IMG/VR virus record: IMGVR_UViG_3300043778_000098
Span: 1-64,000 of that record
Source: a virus
Length of the DNA: 64,000 nucleotides
Reading direction: 5' to 3' (one strand)
Shown: piece after piece, positions 17,201 to 25,258 of the stretch
How positions within the stretch are numbered: position 1 is the stretch's first letter
Layout of the letters: every line of letters starts with the position of its first letter
The notes under the pieces: model-generated
What the model was told of the DNA's origin: nothing
Databases searched by the model: none
Seen by the model: the letters and a program-made list of their open reading frames with translations, nothing else
Program-made: the position numbers and the translations under genes

Positions 17201-18453
17201 AAGAGCAGGGCGAGCCCGGCGGGATCCCCGGCGACGCCGGCGAGGAGGGCGGCCCTCCCGTGGACCAGGAAGAGGAGCCAGGCGACGAGCTGGAGTGCCC
17301 CGCGTGCGGCACCACGTTCGAGACCGACGCCTACGCCCAGCCGGGCATGCCGTGCCCCGCCTGCGGCATGGCCAACCTCCACCCGATCGACGAGAGCGGC
17401 GAAGACGGGGAGTTCCCGCCCGATGACGGCGACCCTGACGGCGAGGAGGAGGAGGGCGACGGCCCCCAGAAGGATCAGGAAGACGATCCGTCCGCTCCGG
17501 GAGACGAGAAGGAAGAGGACGAGGACATGCCAGCAAAGACAGGCGCCGCGCTCATGCAGGCCCAGGCGCGGAGGATCGCCGAGCAGTCGGCGATGATCGA
17601 GGCGCTGTCGGCCCAGCTGCGCTACCTCGCCTCGGCCGCCGGGGTCGGGCGGGAACTCGACGAGGTCGGCCGCAGGGTGATGCGGCGCCACGCCGACATC
17701 ATGAACCCGGCCAGCCCGGTGCCCGACCCGCCCGAGGGGCCGCCGTCGGAGACCACCGAGCAGGCGCTGATGCCGGAGGCGATGGACGACCCGTCGCGCC
17801 CCGGCGCCACCCCGGGCGCCAACTCCCGGGTGCCGGCCGCGCAGACCACCACGGCGATCACCCCCGGCGTGGAGATGCAGACGCCCCCGGCGACCAACCT
17901 GGTCGACGTCACCGCGCCGGTCCAGGGCACCAACCCGTCGCAGGACGGCGGCGTGCCGATCGAGCAGCGCAGGATCGAGACCGATGTGCGCATTGACCCC
18001 GACCCGCTGAAGGCGCACGGCCCCGGCATCGGCGGCCAGGGCGACAACGGCGCCGCGTTCCCGTGGATGCTGGACGCGCGGATGCCAGACCAGGGCGGCC
18101 AGCCCGGCCAGGGCCAGCGCGCGGCGTCGCTGCACTCGCAGCCGGGCGAGGCGGAATCCTCGCGGCGCACCTTCGGGGCGATCCGCCTGGCGAGGCTCCG
18201 GGTCCAGGCGGGCCTCGCCCAGGGCGACGAGCTGGCCGTAGCCGAGCGCATCGAGAGGGACGCCTCCCTGTCCACCGCGATGATCGAGCACGACATCTCC
18301 ACTCTGGAGCAGGTCGGGGCTGTGGCCCGCCCCCAGGCCCCTCTCCAGCGGCAGGCGGCCCGCTCCGCCCCGTCGCTGGCGTCGGTGGGCGCGGCCAGCC
18401 AGTACGCCCCGGCCGCCGCCGACGACCTCGACGGCTCGGACCTGTTCCTGTAG
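14257..18453 (+). CDS. capsid maturation protease fused to zinc-ribbon and scaffold-like regions
   Basis: 1,398 residues from GTG 14257, preceded by CTCCCCCGGAAG and GGAGGGG. Residues ~1-215 resemble prohead proteases: YLYVRSRMISSRTNDN, FLGKPVFVNHNNANHR, GVIVAVALHRDR, LEGRVNRTSMGVDVDW. The frame then passes antisense through an HNH gene (14917-15456). From ~430 it continues with a ParB/sulfiredoxin-like stretch (PLIVSDANPNYIDDGYHRMH), five CxxC zinc-knuckle pairs (e.g. CPVCGEHNVWSGSRCPVCG), an acidic spacer and a coiled-coil C-terminus like a scaffold. Position between portal and capsid fits a protease-scaffold. Catalytic residues cannot be assigned by eye. Whether the antisense segment is translated is open. 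Confidence 0.65.
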   Translation: MLKYAALEMLDAWRQPTAGGISRLAHRVAFHYDPRPGYLYVRSRMISSRTNDNHDTFPAGEIEKGYTTFLGKPVFVNHNNANHRRARGVIVAVALHRDRTRDGSPDTWVEGLMEVDAVRFPKLAKAILEGRVNRTSMGVDVDWSTCSACGNKATSPAEYCKHLPAMKGRKIRQRNAKTGKVEERLIHEICAGLSFFENSLLVEDPADPSAFLLGEPDTRGLHMSPRSASSNPGDRRARNAVTPGDVQEAELASLRTSVAGRYQGQKFVFDDPDVGVGEFDSRVAYARQAAPLGHHVGRVDRVGAQEPVHGVHADLEVARVADDKARRNRPSQQLPAIAMRADARPSRVRQREARVPAVEGSARPRVAEARPCAEIDQREVPVNLRHRSYESSVQFTPADHGVNHSREPDARGMEKAAGLRPAQARPAQARRPFGELAPHEQQAVALYHRQMLEEGNAPQGSTTGDYLYEPRQEPRGDFINRYMDADDEFKREYGRGAADWEAHHQDTVARHPIPAYPPEGRWPLIVSDANPNYIDDGYHRMHSYMRDGATEIPTIRMHPKRASKTAAAGDPDFRDLIPNSCTQCGKPVHYRPGAGRNGTYPWRHRHQAIEDHAAVPSNPDDRRPSQNATFGGTTCLMCHEPVKINLNALDTDTGGWHHHDGMKRDHPAIPKDARAVYDAIPGIRAQHDQARQQIREHLHRQFEQMEGRPLPRRPRGDEDRMPPDPFTARRKRARRQAAGRFREEFTHCSNCGVPLLDADDISAADSPGDWSHHGYPHLCMNCAIGPISDEGTIPGTPGKPHPIFPGNKGGYHLRPGLAGDPMPTDRLPESYRNWEPGDAVRQSTSSRKTAYGETRVPPQVDTLRMDECPVCGEHNVWSGSRCPVCGFVVPPSVFRDPDTDKARQVRDQLDADGEVTEDPQDPQGQEMGEEEQIGSGDDADDQLTHPDQIAPDGVPVVQGEGGPVPGEEEGAQAGPPPEEEGEEQGEPGGIPGDAGEEGGPPVDQEEEPGDELECPACGTTFETDAYAQPGMPCPACGMANLHPIDESGEDGEFPPDDGDPDGEEEEGDGPQKDQEDDPSAPGDEKEEDEDMPAKTGAALMQAQARRIAEQSAMIEALSAQLRYLASAAGVGRELDEVGRRVMRRHADIMNPASPVPDPPEGPPSETTEQALMPEAMDDPSRPGATPGANSRVPAAQTTTAITPGVEMQTPPATNLVDVTAPVQGTNPSQDGGVPIEQRRIETDVRIDPDPLKAHGPGIGGQGDNGAAFPWMLDARMPDQGGQPGQGQRAASLHSQPGEAESSRRTFGAIRLARLRVQAGLAQGDELAVAERIERDASLSTAMIEHDISTLEQVGAVARPQAPLQRQAARSAPSLASVGAASQYAPAAADDLDGSDLFL
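14917..15456 (-). CDS. HNH/AP2-type homing endonuclease nested antisense in the protease ORF
   Basis: 179 residues. Features of free-standing phage HNH enzymes: CNPWTGGTFDSGYPRFSLAD, RAHRYGWKLLRGPIPPRFVVC, CDFKICMNSMHWFLGTNAVN, a C-terminal helix-turn-helix (LLDIAGRYGVSSAAISRIRAG). The start is set at ATG 15456 because TATGAT lies 7 nt upstream (15464-15469), the leaderless pattern of this phage; an ATG at 15468 lies inside that hexamer. It occupies almost the whole insertion in the protease ORF, so there is no room for an intron ribozyme. Confidence 0.8.
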   Translation of the reverse strand: MVGRCELDGRFVRTVSEVDRYFALIDFSAGPGFCNPWTGGTFDSGYPRFSLADARRTSVRAHRYGWKLLRGPIPPRFVVCHSCDFKICMNSMHWFLGTNAVNSADMVAKGRSLPGVRNPAVKLTDADVRVIKYELLPLVATGNGCAKRGQLSLLDIAGRYGVSSAAISRIRAGRTWRHV

Positions 18454-18786
18454 ATGACCTGGACGGTGACCCTCGACGGCGGGGACCGGGAGGTGGTCCT
18501 CCCCAACGGTCTCCGCTATCAGGGCGCCGCCGAGGCGGTCCTGTCCGACCGCTGGTACGCGCAGCTGTCGGCGGCTGCCCTGGAGAGCCTGATGAGCGCC
18601 TCCTACCTCGGGGGGATCGCCTCCTACGCGGTGACGATGGCGGAGGGGGCCTCCATGGTCGTGCTCCCCGACGGGCTCCCCCACAAGGCGGGCGACCAGG
18701 TGCTGCTGTCCGACGAGCAGTACTCGCTGGTAACCCCGGCGGCGGCGGAGGCGTTCTTCAGTTCCGTAGTGACGACGGTGGCCTGA
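18454..18786 (+). CDS. head-fibre-type protein, two VVLP-DGL repeats
   Basis: 110 residues; the ATG directly follows the previous TAG. It is built of two ~45-residue repeats: 'VTLDGGDREVVLPNGLRYQG...LSDRWYAQLS' and 'VTMAEGASMVVLPDGLPHKA...LSDEQYSLVT'. The next gene starts with a third copy. This repeat is typical of short capsid fibre/decoration proteins of tailed phages. It probably sits on the capsid surface; inference from sequence style and position. Confidence 0.6.
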   Translation: MTWTVTLDGGDREVVLPNGLRYQGAAEAVLSDRWYAQLSAAALESLMSASYLGGIASYAVTMAEGASMVVLPDGLPHKAGDQVLLSDEQYSLVTPAAAEAFFSSVVTTVA

Positions 18787-19790
18787 TGGCGTGGCAGGTG
18801 ACGGTCGAGTCCGGGCTGAAGGAGGTGGTTCTCCCCGACGGGCTCCGCTACCAGGGCGGCGATGTCGCCGTGCTGGACGACGCCCAGTACGGGTCGATGT
18901 CGGCCAACGCGGTCGCCACCCTGTTCAGCGCGGTCGAGCAGATCGGCGGGGGCGGCGGCGGCGGAGGGTCCGTCAGCAGCGTCAACGACGTCGACCCGGT
19001 AGACGGCAACGTGACGCTAACGCCCGCCAGCATCGGGGCGGTGTCCGGCACCGGCGGCGGCAAGGAGACGATCGGCGCCCTCGGCGACGTCACCGGGACC
19101 GCGACCGTCAGCCTGGCCGACGGCAACGTCTTCACGGCCACGATGACGGGCGGCACGACCTGGACGTTCTCGGGCGCGACCAGCGGGAAGTCGTGCTCGT
19201 TCGACCTGCGCCTGAGCCAGGACGGCACCGGCGGCCGGGTGGCCACCTGGCCGGGCAGCGTGACCTGGGTCGGCGGGACGGCGCCGTCGCCGGACACGTC
19301 GGCGGGCGCCCTGAGCGTCTACTCCTTCGAGAGCCTGGACGGCGGGACGACATGGCTCGGCTCCCTGGTGCAGGAGCTGCCGTCGTGGGCCCTCGCGTCG
19401 GCCGCCGCCGCGATCCTCGCGCTCCTGGCGGGCGGCGTCACCCTGCCCGCCTACCTGGCCCCGGCGGTCGTCACGCTCGCACAGTCCGGCGGGTCCGTCG
19501 CGCTGGACGGGACGCTGGGCAACATCTTCCGCCTCACCCTCACGGCGTCAGGCTGGACGCTGGCCAACCCGACGGGCCTCGCCGACGGCCAGCCGGTGGA
19601 GGTCGACCTGATCCAGGGCACCGGAGGCGGCTTCACGATCAGCTACGGGTCCGCGTGGGACTTCGGGGCGGCCGGCGAGCCGACCCTGAGCGTCACGGCG
19701 GGGAAGGTCGACTACCTGATCGGCCGCTACTCCGCCGTCGCCAACGGCGGGGCGGGCGCCGTCGTCGTCTCCCCCGCGCTGGGGTACTGA
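18786..19790 (+). CDS. head-fibre-type protein with repeat N-terminus and Gly linker
   Basis: 334 residues; ATG overlaps the previous stop. The N-terminal ~45 residues are a third copy of the VVLPDGLRYQGGD repeat, then a Gly8 linker, then SSVNDVDPVDGNVTLTPASI, a motif common in phage fibre proteins, and two beta-rich domains with internal similarity (TWTFSGATSGKSCSFDLRLS; GSVALDGTLGNIFRLTLTAS). The C-terminus ends GAVVVSPALGY. Likely a capsid fibre or decoration protein. Confidence 0.6.
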   Translation: MAWQVTVESGLKEVVLPDGLRYQGGDVAVLDDAQYGSMSANAVATLFSAVEQIGGGGGGGGSVSSVNDVDPVDGNVTLTPASIGAVSGTGGGKETIGALGDVTGTATVSLADGNVFTATMTGGTTWTFSGATSGKSCSFDLRLSQDGTGGRVATWPGSVTWVGGTAPSPDTSAGALSVYSFESLDGGTTWLGSLVQELPSWALASAAAAILALLAGGVTLPAYLAPAVVTLAQSGGSVALDGTLGNIFRLTLTASGWTLANPTGLADGQPVEVDLIQGTGGGFTISYGSAWDFGAAGEPTLSVTAGKVDYLIGRYSAVANGGAGAVVVSPALGY

Positions 19791-20500
19791 TGGGATTCGC
19801 CCTCGTCAGCGCCGGGGAGGTCGCCTACGGCAACCCGAACTACACGGGGGAGATCGCCCCGTCGTTCGGGGCGTCCACCGGCGCAGGCCACCTGCTGGTC
19901 GCGTGCCTCTACAGCGGGTCCAGCGACGCGACCAACCCGTACACCTGCGAAGACGACACGTGGGCTCAGGTCGAGCCGAGCGACGAGTCCTACAACTGGT
20001 CTGACATCTGGTACAAGGAGGACTGCGGGGCCGGGGAGGCGCCTCCCGTGTTCGGGCTGTCCGACTCGACCACCTCGGCCGGGATGCTCCTGGAGTTCAG
20101 CGGCGGGGCGACGGCGGGGGCGCTCGACCAGGACGGCGGCCCGGCCTCTTCCGGCGAGACGCTCTCCGCCTCGGCGGGCGGCCCTGACGGCGGCGGGGGC
20201 CGCCTGCTCGTGTTCGCCGGGGGGTGGAACGGCGGCAGCGGGGCGACGACGATCGTCAACTCCGCGACGGACTCCTCCGGGGCCAGCGTCTCCCTGACCT
20301 CGTACAACGACCCGGACGACACCACGGGCTTCAAGTACAGCTTCTTCTGGGGCGTGTGCGGGGAGGCGGGCGGCGAGGCCGACTCCTGCTCCTCCGTCCT
20401 GGGCGTCTACTCCGGCGGCGGCTGCTCGATGGCGACGTTCAAGCCGGGCGGCGCCGGCCCGGCGGCGGTTCCCGCCCTCGCCTGGGCGGCGGTCGTATGA
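19790..20500 (+). CDS. virion surface protein, paralogue of the 5666 N-domain
   Basis: 236 residues; ATG overlaps the previous stop. Nearly the whole protein matches the beta-rich N-terminal domain of the 5666 product: LVSAGEVAYGNPNYTGEIAP, GAGEAPPVFGLSDSTTSAGM, LLVFAGGWNGGSGATT, SSVLGVYSGGGCSMATFKPG. It lacks the Ala-rich repeat tail. Probably a surface-exposed domain used on two virion proteins. Its stop overlaps the start of the next gene. Confidence 0.6.
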   Translation: MGFALVSAGEVAYGNPNYTGEIAPSFGASTGAGHLLVACLYSGSSDATNPYTCEDDTWAQVEPSDESYNWSDIWYKEDCGAGEAPPVFGLSDSTTSAGMLLEFSGGATAGALDQDGGPASSGETLSASAGGPDGGGGRLLVFAGGWNGGSGATTIVNSATDSSGASVSLTSYNDPDDTTGFKYSFFWGVCGEAGGEADSCSSVLGVYSGGGCSMATFKPGGAGPAAVPALAWAAVV

Positions 20501-22302
20501 CCCGCCAGTGGCGAACCCGCGAGGACGAGGAGACCGGGCTCGGGTGGGCGCGGCCGCTCGGCGGCGGCCTGGAGGCGCGGAGGCGCTCCGCCCGCGCCCG
20601 CGCGCTCCGGCCGCTGCCCGCGATCCGCTCGGCGGTCGCCGTCCACCTGGCGCTCGCACTGGCGCTGGCGCTGCTCGCCGCCCACGTCACGTCCGCCGCC
20701 CTGATGACCGCGCCGGCCTCGCCGTCGGCGGTCTGCGGCTCGCCGTCGCTCGACGGCCCGTCCTCGGCGCCGGAGGGCGCGATCACCGTGGCCGCCGGGG
20801 ACAACTCGGCCCAGAGCTGGAGCGCCGAGGGGGCGACGTACTGGCTCGCGCCCGGCGTCCACACGATCGGGACCGGCCAGTACGACCAGATCCAGGCCGC
20901 CGACGGGGTGACCATCGAGGGGGCGCCGGGCGCCGTCCTGTCCGGGCAGGGCGACAACGAGTACGCGATCGTCAGCCTAGACACCAGCGGCGCCGACACC
21001 GGCATCACTGTCGAGTACCTGACCGTCGAGAACTTCATTCCCGGCGGCTCGGCCGGGGCGCTCAACGAGACCGGCACCCCGGGCTGGACGATCAAGTACG
21101 ACACCGTCGAGTACAACGCCCCGGGCAGCGGGATGATGCTCGGCAGCGACAACGTCATCGAGGACGACTGCCTCGTACAGAACGGCCAGTACGCGTTCAA
21201 CGGGTACTCGGCCATAGACCTCTCCAGCGTCACGGGCGGGCCGAGCGATATCACGGTCAGCGATAACGAGATCGCCTATAACGACACCTGCAACTGGGAG
21301 GACGTGCCCTCCGGGAATTTCCCGGTGACGCCGCCCTCCGCGTGCGCCGGGATTCCCCGTTACGATGGCTGCGGATGCAGCGGGGGCGGGAAATTCTGGC
21401 ATGTCCTCAATTCCACGTACACCGGTAATTACGTTCTCGATAACTACAACGTCGGCGTGTGGTGGGACACCGACAACGCAGGCGAGACGGTCACCGGCGA
21501 CTATTTCCAGGGTAATTTCGCCGAGGCGGTCATCGTCGAGGTCTCCTATAACGCCTATATCAACGGCAACGACTTCGTCGACAACTCGATCGGCGCCGGC
21601 CAGGCCGACCTGACGCCCGGCTTCCCCTCGGCCACGGTCTACATCAGCGAGTCCGGGTCCGATGACCGGGGGCAGCTGGCCACAGTGGAGTACGGCACCC
21701 AGTTCGCGGTCACCGGAAATTACTTCTGGGATAACTTCGGCGGGGTCGATCTCTGGGAGAACTCCAACCGGTTCTGCGGGACCCTCTCCACCGGGGCGGA
21801 CGCCGCCTGCACCCTTGACAATGACGGCTGGACGTACGCGGACTACGGGTCGGGGGCGCCGTGCAGCCAGTCCGGGAACATCTCCGGCGCGCCCTACCTG
21901 GAGGACTGCCGCTGGAAAACCCAGAATGTCGCCGTCTCCGGCAACACGTTCTACAACAATCCCTCGGACCCGGTTTACGCCGGGAGCTGCACGACCGAGA
22001 ACCTGTGCGGCTATAACGGGATCTTCAGCGAGGTCGCCACCTACGCCCCGTATTCCGAGCTGCCGGATGACGATCCCGGCTATCTCGTGGCCGACAGCAT
22101 CACCTACGACCAGGACAACGAGTTCGCCGGCAACACCTACTGCGGCTCATGGGGGTTCGAGTCCCTCTTGCAGGGCAACGCGATCGCCTGGTCGGCGTGG
22201 CAGGCCTCGCCGTCGGGCCAGGACGCCGGGAGCACCATGAACGGCCCGGGCTGCGCGGCCGCCGCCCCTGCGGGCCACGTCGGCGGGCGGCGGCGCCGGT
22301 GA
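20497..22302 (+). CDS. exported or membrane-anchored parallel beta-helix protein
   Basis: 601 residues; ATG overlaps the previous stop. Residues ~50-72 are a hydrophobic segment (VAVHLALALALALLAAHVTS) after a basic N-terminus, a signal peptide or anchor. The rest is a right-handed beta-helix (pectate-lyase-like): ILGSDNVIEDDCLVQN-like turns, NDTCNWED, TGNYVLDNYNVGVWWDTDNA, NGNDFVDNSIG, with many Asn/Gly ladders and paired Cys. It could be a polysaccharide-binding or -degrading factor. Codons from ~21200 on include more AT-ending ones than the neighbouring head genes, hinting at separate origin. Confidence 0.65.
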   Translation: MTRQWRTREDEETGLGWARPLGGGLEARRRSARARALRPLPAIRSAVAVHLALALALALLAAHVTSAALMTAPASPSAVCGSPSLDGPSSAPEGAITVAAGDNSAQSWSAEGATYWLAPGVHTIGTGQYDQIQAADGVTIEGAPGAVLSGQGDNEYAIVSLDTSGADTGITVEYLTVENFIPGGSAGALNETGTPGWTIKYDTVEYNAPGSGMMLGSDNVIEDDCLVQNGQYAFNGYSAIDLSSVTGGPSDITVSDNEIAYNDTCNWEDVPSGNFPVTPPSACAGIPRYDGCGCSGGGKFWHVLNSTYTGNYVLDNYNVGVWWDTDNAGETVTGDYFQGNFAEAVIVEVSYNAYINGNDFVDNSIGAGQADLTPGFPSATVYISESGSDDRGQLATVEYGTQFAVTGNYFWDNFGGVDLWENSNRFCGTLSTGADAACTLDNDGWTYADYGSGAPCSQSGNISGAPYLEDCRWKTQNVAVSGNTFYNNPSDPVYAGSCTTENLCGYNGIFSEVATYAPYSELPDDDPGYLVADSITYDQDNEFAGNTYCGSWGFESLLQGNAIAWSAWQASPSGQDAGSTMNGPGCAAAAPAGHVGGRRRR

Positions 22303-22384
22303 TGACGCCTTTTCCCCTCTGCGCCCCAGAAGGAATAGCAGGAGGGCCTTCAGCCCAGGCTCATGAGAAAACGGAGATCTCGGA

Positions 22385-23005
22385 ATGATCCGGACTTACC
22401 TGTCTAACGACTACGTTAAGCGGACAATTCGCCCGTTGTACTCGTGGACCCAGGCGACCCCCAAGTCGTGCTTCCTCGACCCCGCGTGGACCCGCGCCGT
22501 CCCCATCTGGCCGGGCATGGGCTTCGTCCGCACCGGCGGCGACCTGGTGGCCCTCGCGGGCGCCAACAGCACCCAGATGGGCGGCAAGTCCATGACGGGC
22601 ACCGCCTACTCCGGGAACGCGGGCACCACCCTGTCGGCGGCGGGCAACCTGCCGATCTACGGGCTGGGCGCCCTGTACGTCGGCGGCGACGGCATCGACG
22701 AGCTTCTCTACGCCGGCATCAACGCCTTCGCCGTGTGGGTGCTCGGCCCGGACTCGGAGTTCGAGATCCTCGCCCCCGCCTTCGACGCCACCCAGTCCTG
22801 GACCGACCCGGCCGACGGGTCCGGCGCCGCGTTCGTCGGCGTCAGCACGGCGACCTCCAACCAGGGGATGCTCGTCCCCTGGTCGTCGAGCACGACCATC
22901 TCCGCGCCGGTCGCCCGGCTGCTGAAGGTCAACTCGGCCACCAAGCTCACCATCGGCGGCCTCAACGCCTACGACGCGGCCGAGCTGACCGCCGCCAGGG
23001 CCTGA
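22385..23005 (+). CDS. probable capsid decoration/head protein
   Basis: 206 residues; ATG 22385 after GGAG. It lies directly before the major capsid gene, the usual place of the decoration (capsid-stabilising) protein. Sequence is beta-rich with Gly/Ala/Thr (VALAGANSTQMGGKSMTGTA, GLGALYVGGDGIDELLYAGI, TKLTIGGLNAYDAAELTAAR). No diagnostic motif is visible, so the role is inferred from position. Confidence 0.6.
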   Translation: MIRTYLSNDYVKRTIRPLYSWTQATPKSCFLDPAWTRAVPIWPGMGFVRTGGDLVALAGANSTQMGGKSMTGTAYSGNAGTTLSAAGNLPIYGLGALYVGGDGIDELLYAGINAFAVWVLGPDSEFEILAPAFDATQSWTDPADGSGAAFVGVSTATSNQGMLVPWSSSTTISAPVARLLKVNSATKLTIGGLNAYDAAELTAARA

Positions 23006-23039
23006 CCGGAACACGCGGGAACACAGGAAAGGGAACCAC

Positions 23040-24065
23040 ATGAACGAGCTGGCTACCGTTTCGGCCGGCGGGCAGCTGGCGCTGGCCCCCGGCGGCGGCC
23101 TGCGGCCCCGCGTGGCGTCGCGCAAGTCCGACGACTACGTCGCCCAGATCGAGGCCCGGCGGGCGCGGACCGGCGGGGTCTCGCTGACCCGCGAGGCCAA
23201 GGTCCGCAAGATGGCCCTCATCCTCTCCGACGAGATGCACGGCTTCCGCAGGCTCGGCGTCGGCATGGTCGGCCCGATCCAGCTGAAGCTGAGGTACCAG
23301 GGCATCGTCCGCAACGTCCTGATCGAGGACCCGGTCACCCCCGGCACCCCCGTCGAGTACGACGTGTGGGACGACCTGGGCCAGGCCTACATCCTGTCCG
23401 GCACCGAGGGCGAGGTCCGCGTCACCCCGTTCGAGGGCAAGCGGATCCCGGTGCGGTTCTTCCGCATCGCCTCCCGCCCGGCGCTGCGCAAGGAGGACCT
23501 GTTCTACCTGCGCATCAACGCGGTCGAGCAGGCCCAGGACGAGACCAAGCAGGCGATCCTCAAGCAGGAGGACGCCCGGCTGCTGGTCCTCCTCCAGGCC
23601 GCCATCACCGACTACGCGACGCGCCCCGACCACGTGGTCACCCCCAACCACAACATCACCGAGGCGTCGGGCTACCTGACCCCGGGCTCGCTCTACAGCG
23701 CGGTCGCCATGACCGACCTGCACGAGCTGCCCAGCGCGCGGATCCTGATCAACCCGTTCGACTACCGGGACATGTTCCGCTGGGACATCAACCAGACCGG
23801 CTGGGCGTTCAAGGACCGGGTCGTCGCCGGCGAGACCATCACCAGCTTCGGCGAGTTCCAGATCCAGCGGTCGATCATCGTCCCGCAGGCCAAGATCTTC
23901 CTCGCGCCCGAGCCGAATTTCCTCGGCGTTTTCCCGATCCTATATTCGCTCGACGTAGAAGAGAACCATAATGTTGAAGCCTTCTGGAAAGGATGGGTCT
24001 TCGATGAAATGATTGCGATGTCCATTCTAAATCCGAGGGGCCTCGCCAGCATTACGAAGAGCTGA
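23040..24065 (+). CDS. major capsid protein (HK97-type fold)
   Basis: 341 residues; ATG 23040 after AGGAAAGGG. The arrangement fits a major capsid protein of a large actinophage: basic N-arm, then VRKMALILSDEMHGFRRLGV, a spine-helix region (DLFYLRINAVEQAQDETKQA), and late beta strands (RILINPFDYRDMFRWDINQT, FGEFQIQRSIIVPQAKIFLA). Ends with a strong terminator, as capsid genes often do. The last ~45 codons switch to AT-rich synonymous codons, next to an HNH gene. Confidence 0.8.
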   Translation: MNELATVSAGGQLALAPGGGLRPRVASRKSDDYVAQIEARRARTGGVSLTREAKVRKMALILSDEMHGFRRLGVGMVGPIQLKLRYQGIVRNVLIEDPVTPGTPVEYDVWDDLGQAYILSGTEGEVRVTPFEGKRIPVRFFRIASRPALRKEDLFYLRINAVEQAQDETKQAILKQEDARLLVLLQAAITDYATRPDHVVTPNHNITEASGYLTPGSLYSAVAMTDLHELPSARILINPFDYRDMFRWDINQTGWAFKDRVVAGETITSFGEFQIQRSIIVPQAKIFLAPEPNFLGVFPILYSLDVEENHNVEAFWKGWVFDEMIAMSILNPRGLASITKS

Positions 24066-24084
24066 CCTGTTCAGAGCATTAAAT

Positions 24085-24122
24085 CGAACACCTCGTCTAA
24101 TCGACGGGGTGTTCGCATTTTA
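24085..24122 (+). terminator. intrinsic terminator after the capsid gene
   Basis: A hairpin with arms CGAACACCTCGTC and GACGGGGTGTTCG (one G-T pair) around a short TAAT(C) loop is followed by CATTTTATT. It closes the head operon and also lies near the end of the convergent HNH gene. Confidence 0.85.
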
Positions 24123-24132
24123 TTAGTGATAT

Positions 24133-24705
24133 TTACTTAATATTCGCCTGATGAGGACAGATCCCTCGGTTCCACTGCTTCCCGCAATTACAGTTGGCGC
24201 ACAGCACCTGAAATCCGTCCGGGTAATTGTTATTCCGCAGCCATCGATAAGTTCGAGCCCCGGCCTGGCTATATTCAAGGCCGGTTTCTCCTGCCATCTT
24301 CCTCCGGTGCTCAGCACCGTTGTCGTCGATGTGGTCGATCGTCAGGAAGACCAGCTCCGTCTCTCCGCAGCAAGCGCAGACGCCCCCGTAGGCGTCCATG
24401 ACCTGACGCTTTAGCTTCAGGAGAGACTTCCGGTTGTACTCGCTGTACTTCCCCGGGTTGGCCTGCCGCCAAGCGTCTCCGTACTGCTTCCTGACTCCAG
24501 GGTTGCGAGCGTAGTAGTTGTCGAGGTTGGCGCGGACGCTCCTGCGCCGGGTCTCCAGGTGCGCCTCGGGGTCGGTCTCGTCGGCCACCTGGTGGACGCG
24601 GGGCCGTCCTGCCCTCTTCTTCGGCCGCAGGTCACCGGTGACCTTGTCGATCGTCCAGCCGTATGGGGCCTCCGGATCGATAGGATTATCCTCAGTAGCT
24701 ATCAT
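24133..24705 (-). CDS. HNH endonuclease
   Basis: 190 residues. A classical HNH/zinc module: CACCGETELVFLTIDHIDDN, then GAEHRRKM, LRNNNYPDGFQVLCANCNCG. N-terminal helices are basic. Start ATG 24705 has TAAGAT 7 nt upstream and no ribosome-binding site, so it is probably leaderless. It lies convergent to the capsid gene, a typical place for a free-standing homing endonuclease. Confidence 0.85.
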   Translation of the reverse strand: MIATEDNPIDPEAPYGWTIDKVTGDLRPKKRAGRPRVHQVADETDPEAHLETRRRSVRANLDNYYARNPGVRKQYGDAWRQANPGKYSEYNRKSLLKLKRQVMDAYGGVCACCGETELVFLTIDHIDDNGAEHRRKMAGETGLEYSQAGARTYRWLRNNNYPDGFQVLCANCNCGKQWNRGICPHQANIK

Positions 24706-24712
24706 GTAGAGA

Positions 24713-24737
24713 ATCTTACAACTTTCCTTGGTAGGCT
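24713..24737. promoter_or_regulatory. divergent leaderless promoter pair
   Basis: On the plus strand ACAACTTTCCTTGGTAGGCT ends with TAGGCT (24732-24737), 6 nt before ATG 24744. On the minus strand TAAGAT (24713-24718) lies 7 nt before ATG 24705. Neither gene has a ribosome-binding site. Confidence 0.65.
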
Positions 24738-24743
24738 ATCTGC

Positions 24744-24908
24744 ATGACCGAGAGCGAGAAGAAGCGCAAAGCCCGGTGCCTGTACTGCGGCACGCTCAAG
24801 CCGGTGACCAAGTCAGGCAAGATCCGCAGGCACTGGGTCATCGGCGGCCCCACCACCACGACGGCCGGCCAGCGCGTCGTATGCGGCGGGTCAGGGAGGG
24901 CGGCGTGA
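24744..24908 (+). CDS. small zinc-knuckle protein
   Basis: 54 residues: basic N-terminus (MTESEKKRKARCLYCGTLK), one CxxCG knuckle, then HWVIGGPTTTTAGQRVVCGG. Start supported by TAGGCT 6 nt upstream (leaderless). The stop overlaps the GTG of the nuclease gene, so the two are coupled. Probably nucleic-acid binding; unknown. Confidence 0.65.
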   Translation: MTESEKKRKARCLYCGTLKPVTKSGKIRRHWVIGGPTTTTAGQRVVCGGSGRAA

Positions 24909-25258
24909 AGATCACCGTGGACGGCATCGAGCTGAACTCGCCCGAGGAGGCCCTGTTCTACGGCCTGATGCGGCTGTGGAAGGTCCCCTGCGAGCGCGCC
25001 GATCGCAGCCGGGCCATCTCCGTCAACGGCAGCGGCTGGTACTGCCCGGACTTCTACCTGCCGGAGCAGGACCTCTGGGCGGAGACCAAGGGCTTCGAAG
25101 AGGAGGACCACCGGCTGCGGTACGCCTGCTGGCGCATGCCCGGGAAGAAGCTGGCGGTGCTGAGGCGCGAGCAGCTCGACGTGCTCCGGGCGATCGCCCA
25201 AGGCACCCAGGCCATCGCCTATCTCGAAGACCTGGCGTGCAAGGCGGTCAGGCTATGA
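24905..25258 (+). CDS. PD-(D/E)XK-type nuclease
   Basis: 117 residues, GTG start overlapping the previous stop. The core SGWYCPDFYLPEQDLWAETK is a PD...ExK nuclease signature (Asp in PDF, Glu and Lys in ETK), with an upstream Glu helix (NSPEEALFYGLMRLW). Small single-domain enzymes of this type occur in many phages. The gene at 27700 is a paralogue in which these residues are lost. Followed by an overlapping zinc-ribbon gene. Confidence 0.75.
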   Translation: MKITVDGIELNSPEEALFYGLMRLWKVPCERADRSRAISVNGSGWYCPDFYLPEQDLWAETKGFEEEDHRLRYACWRMPGKKLAVLRREQLDVLRAIAQGTQAIAYLEDLACKAVRL

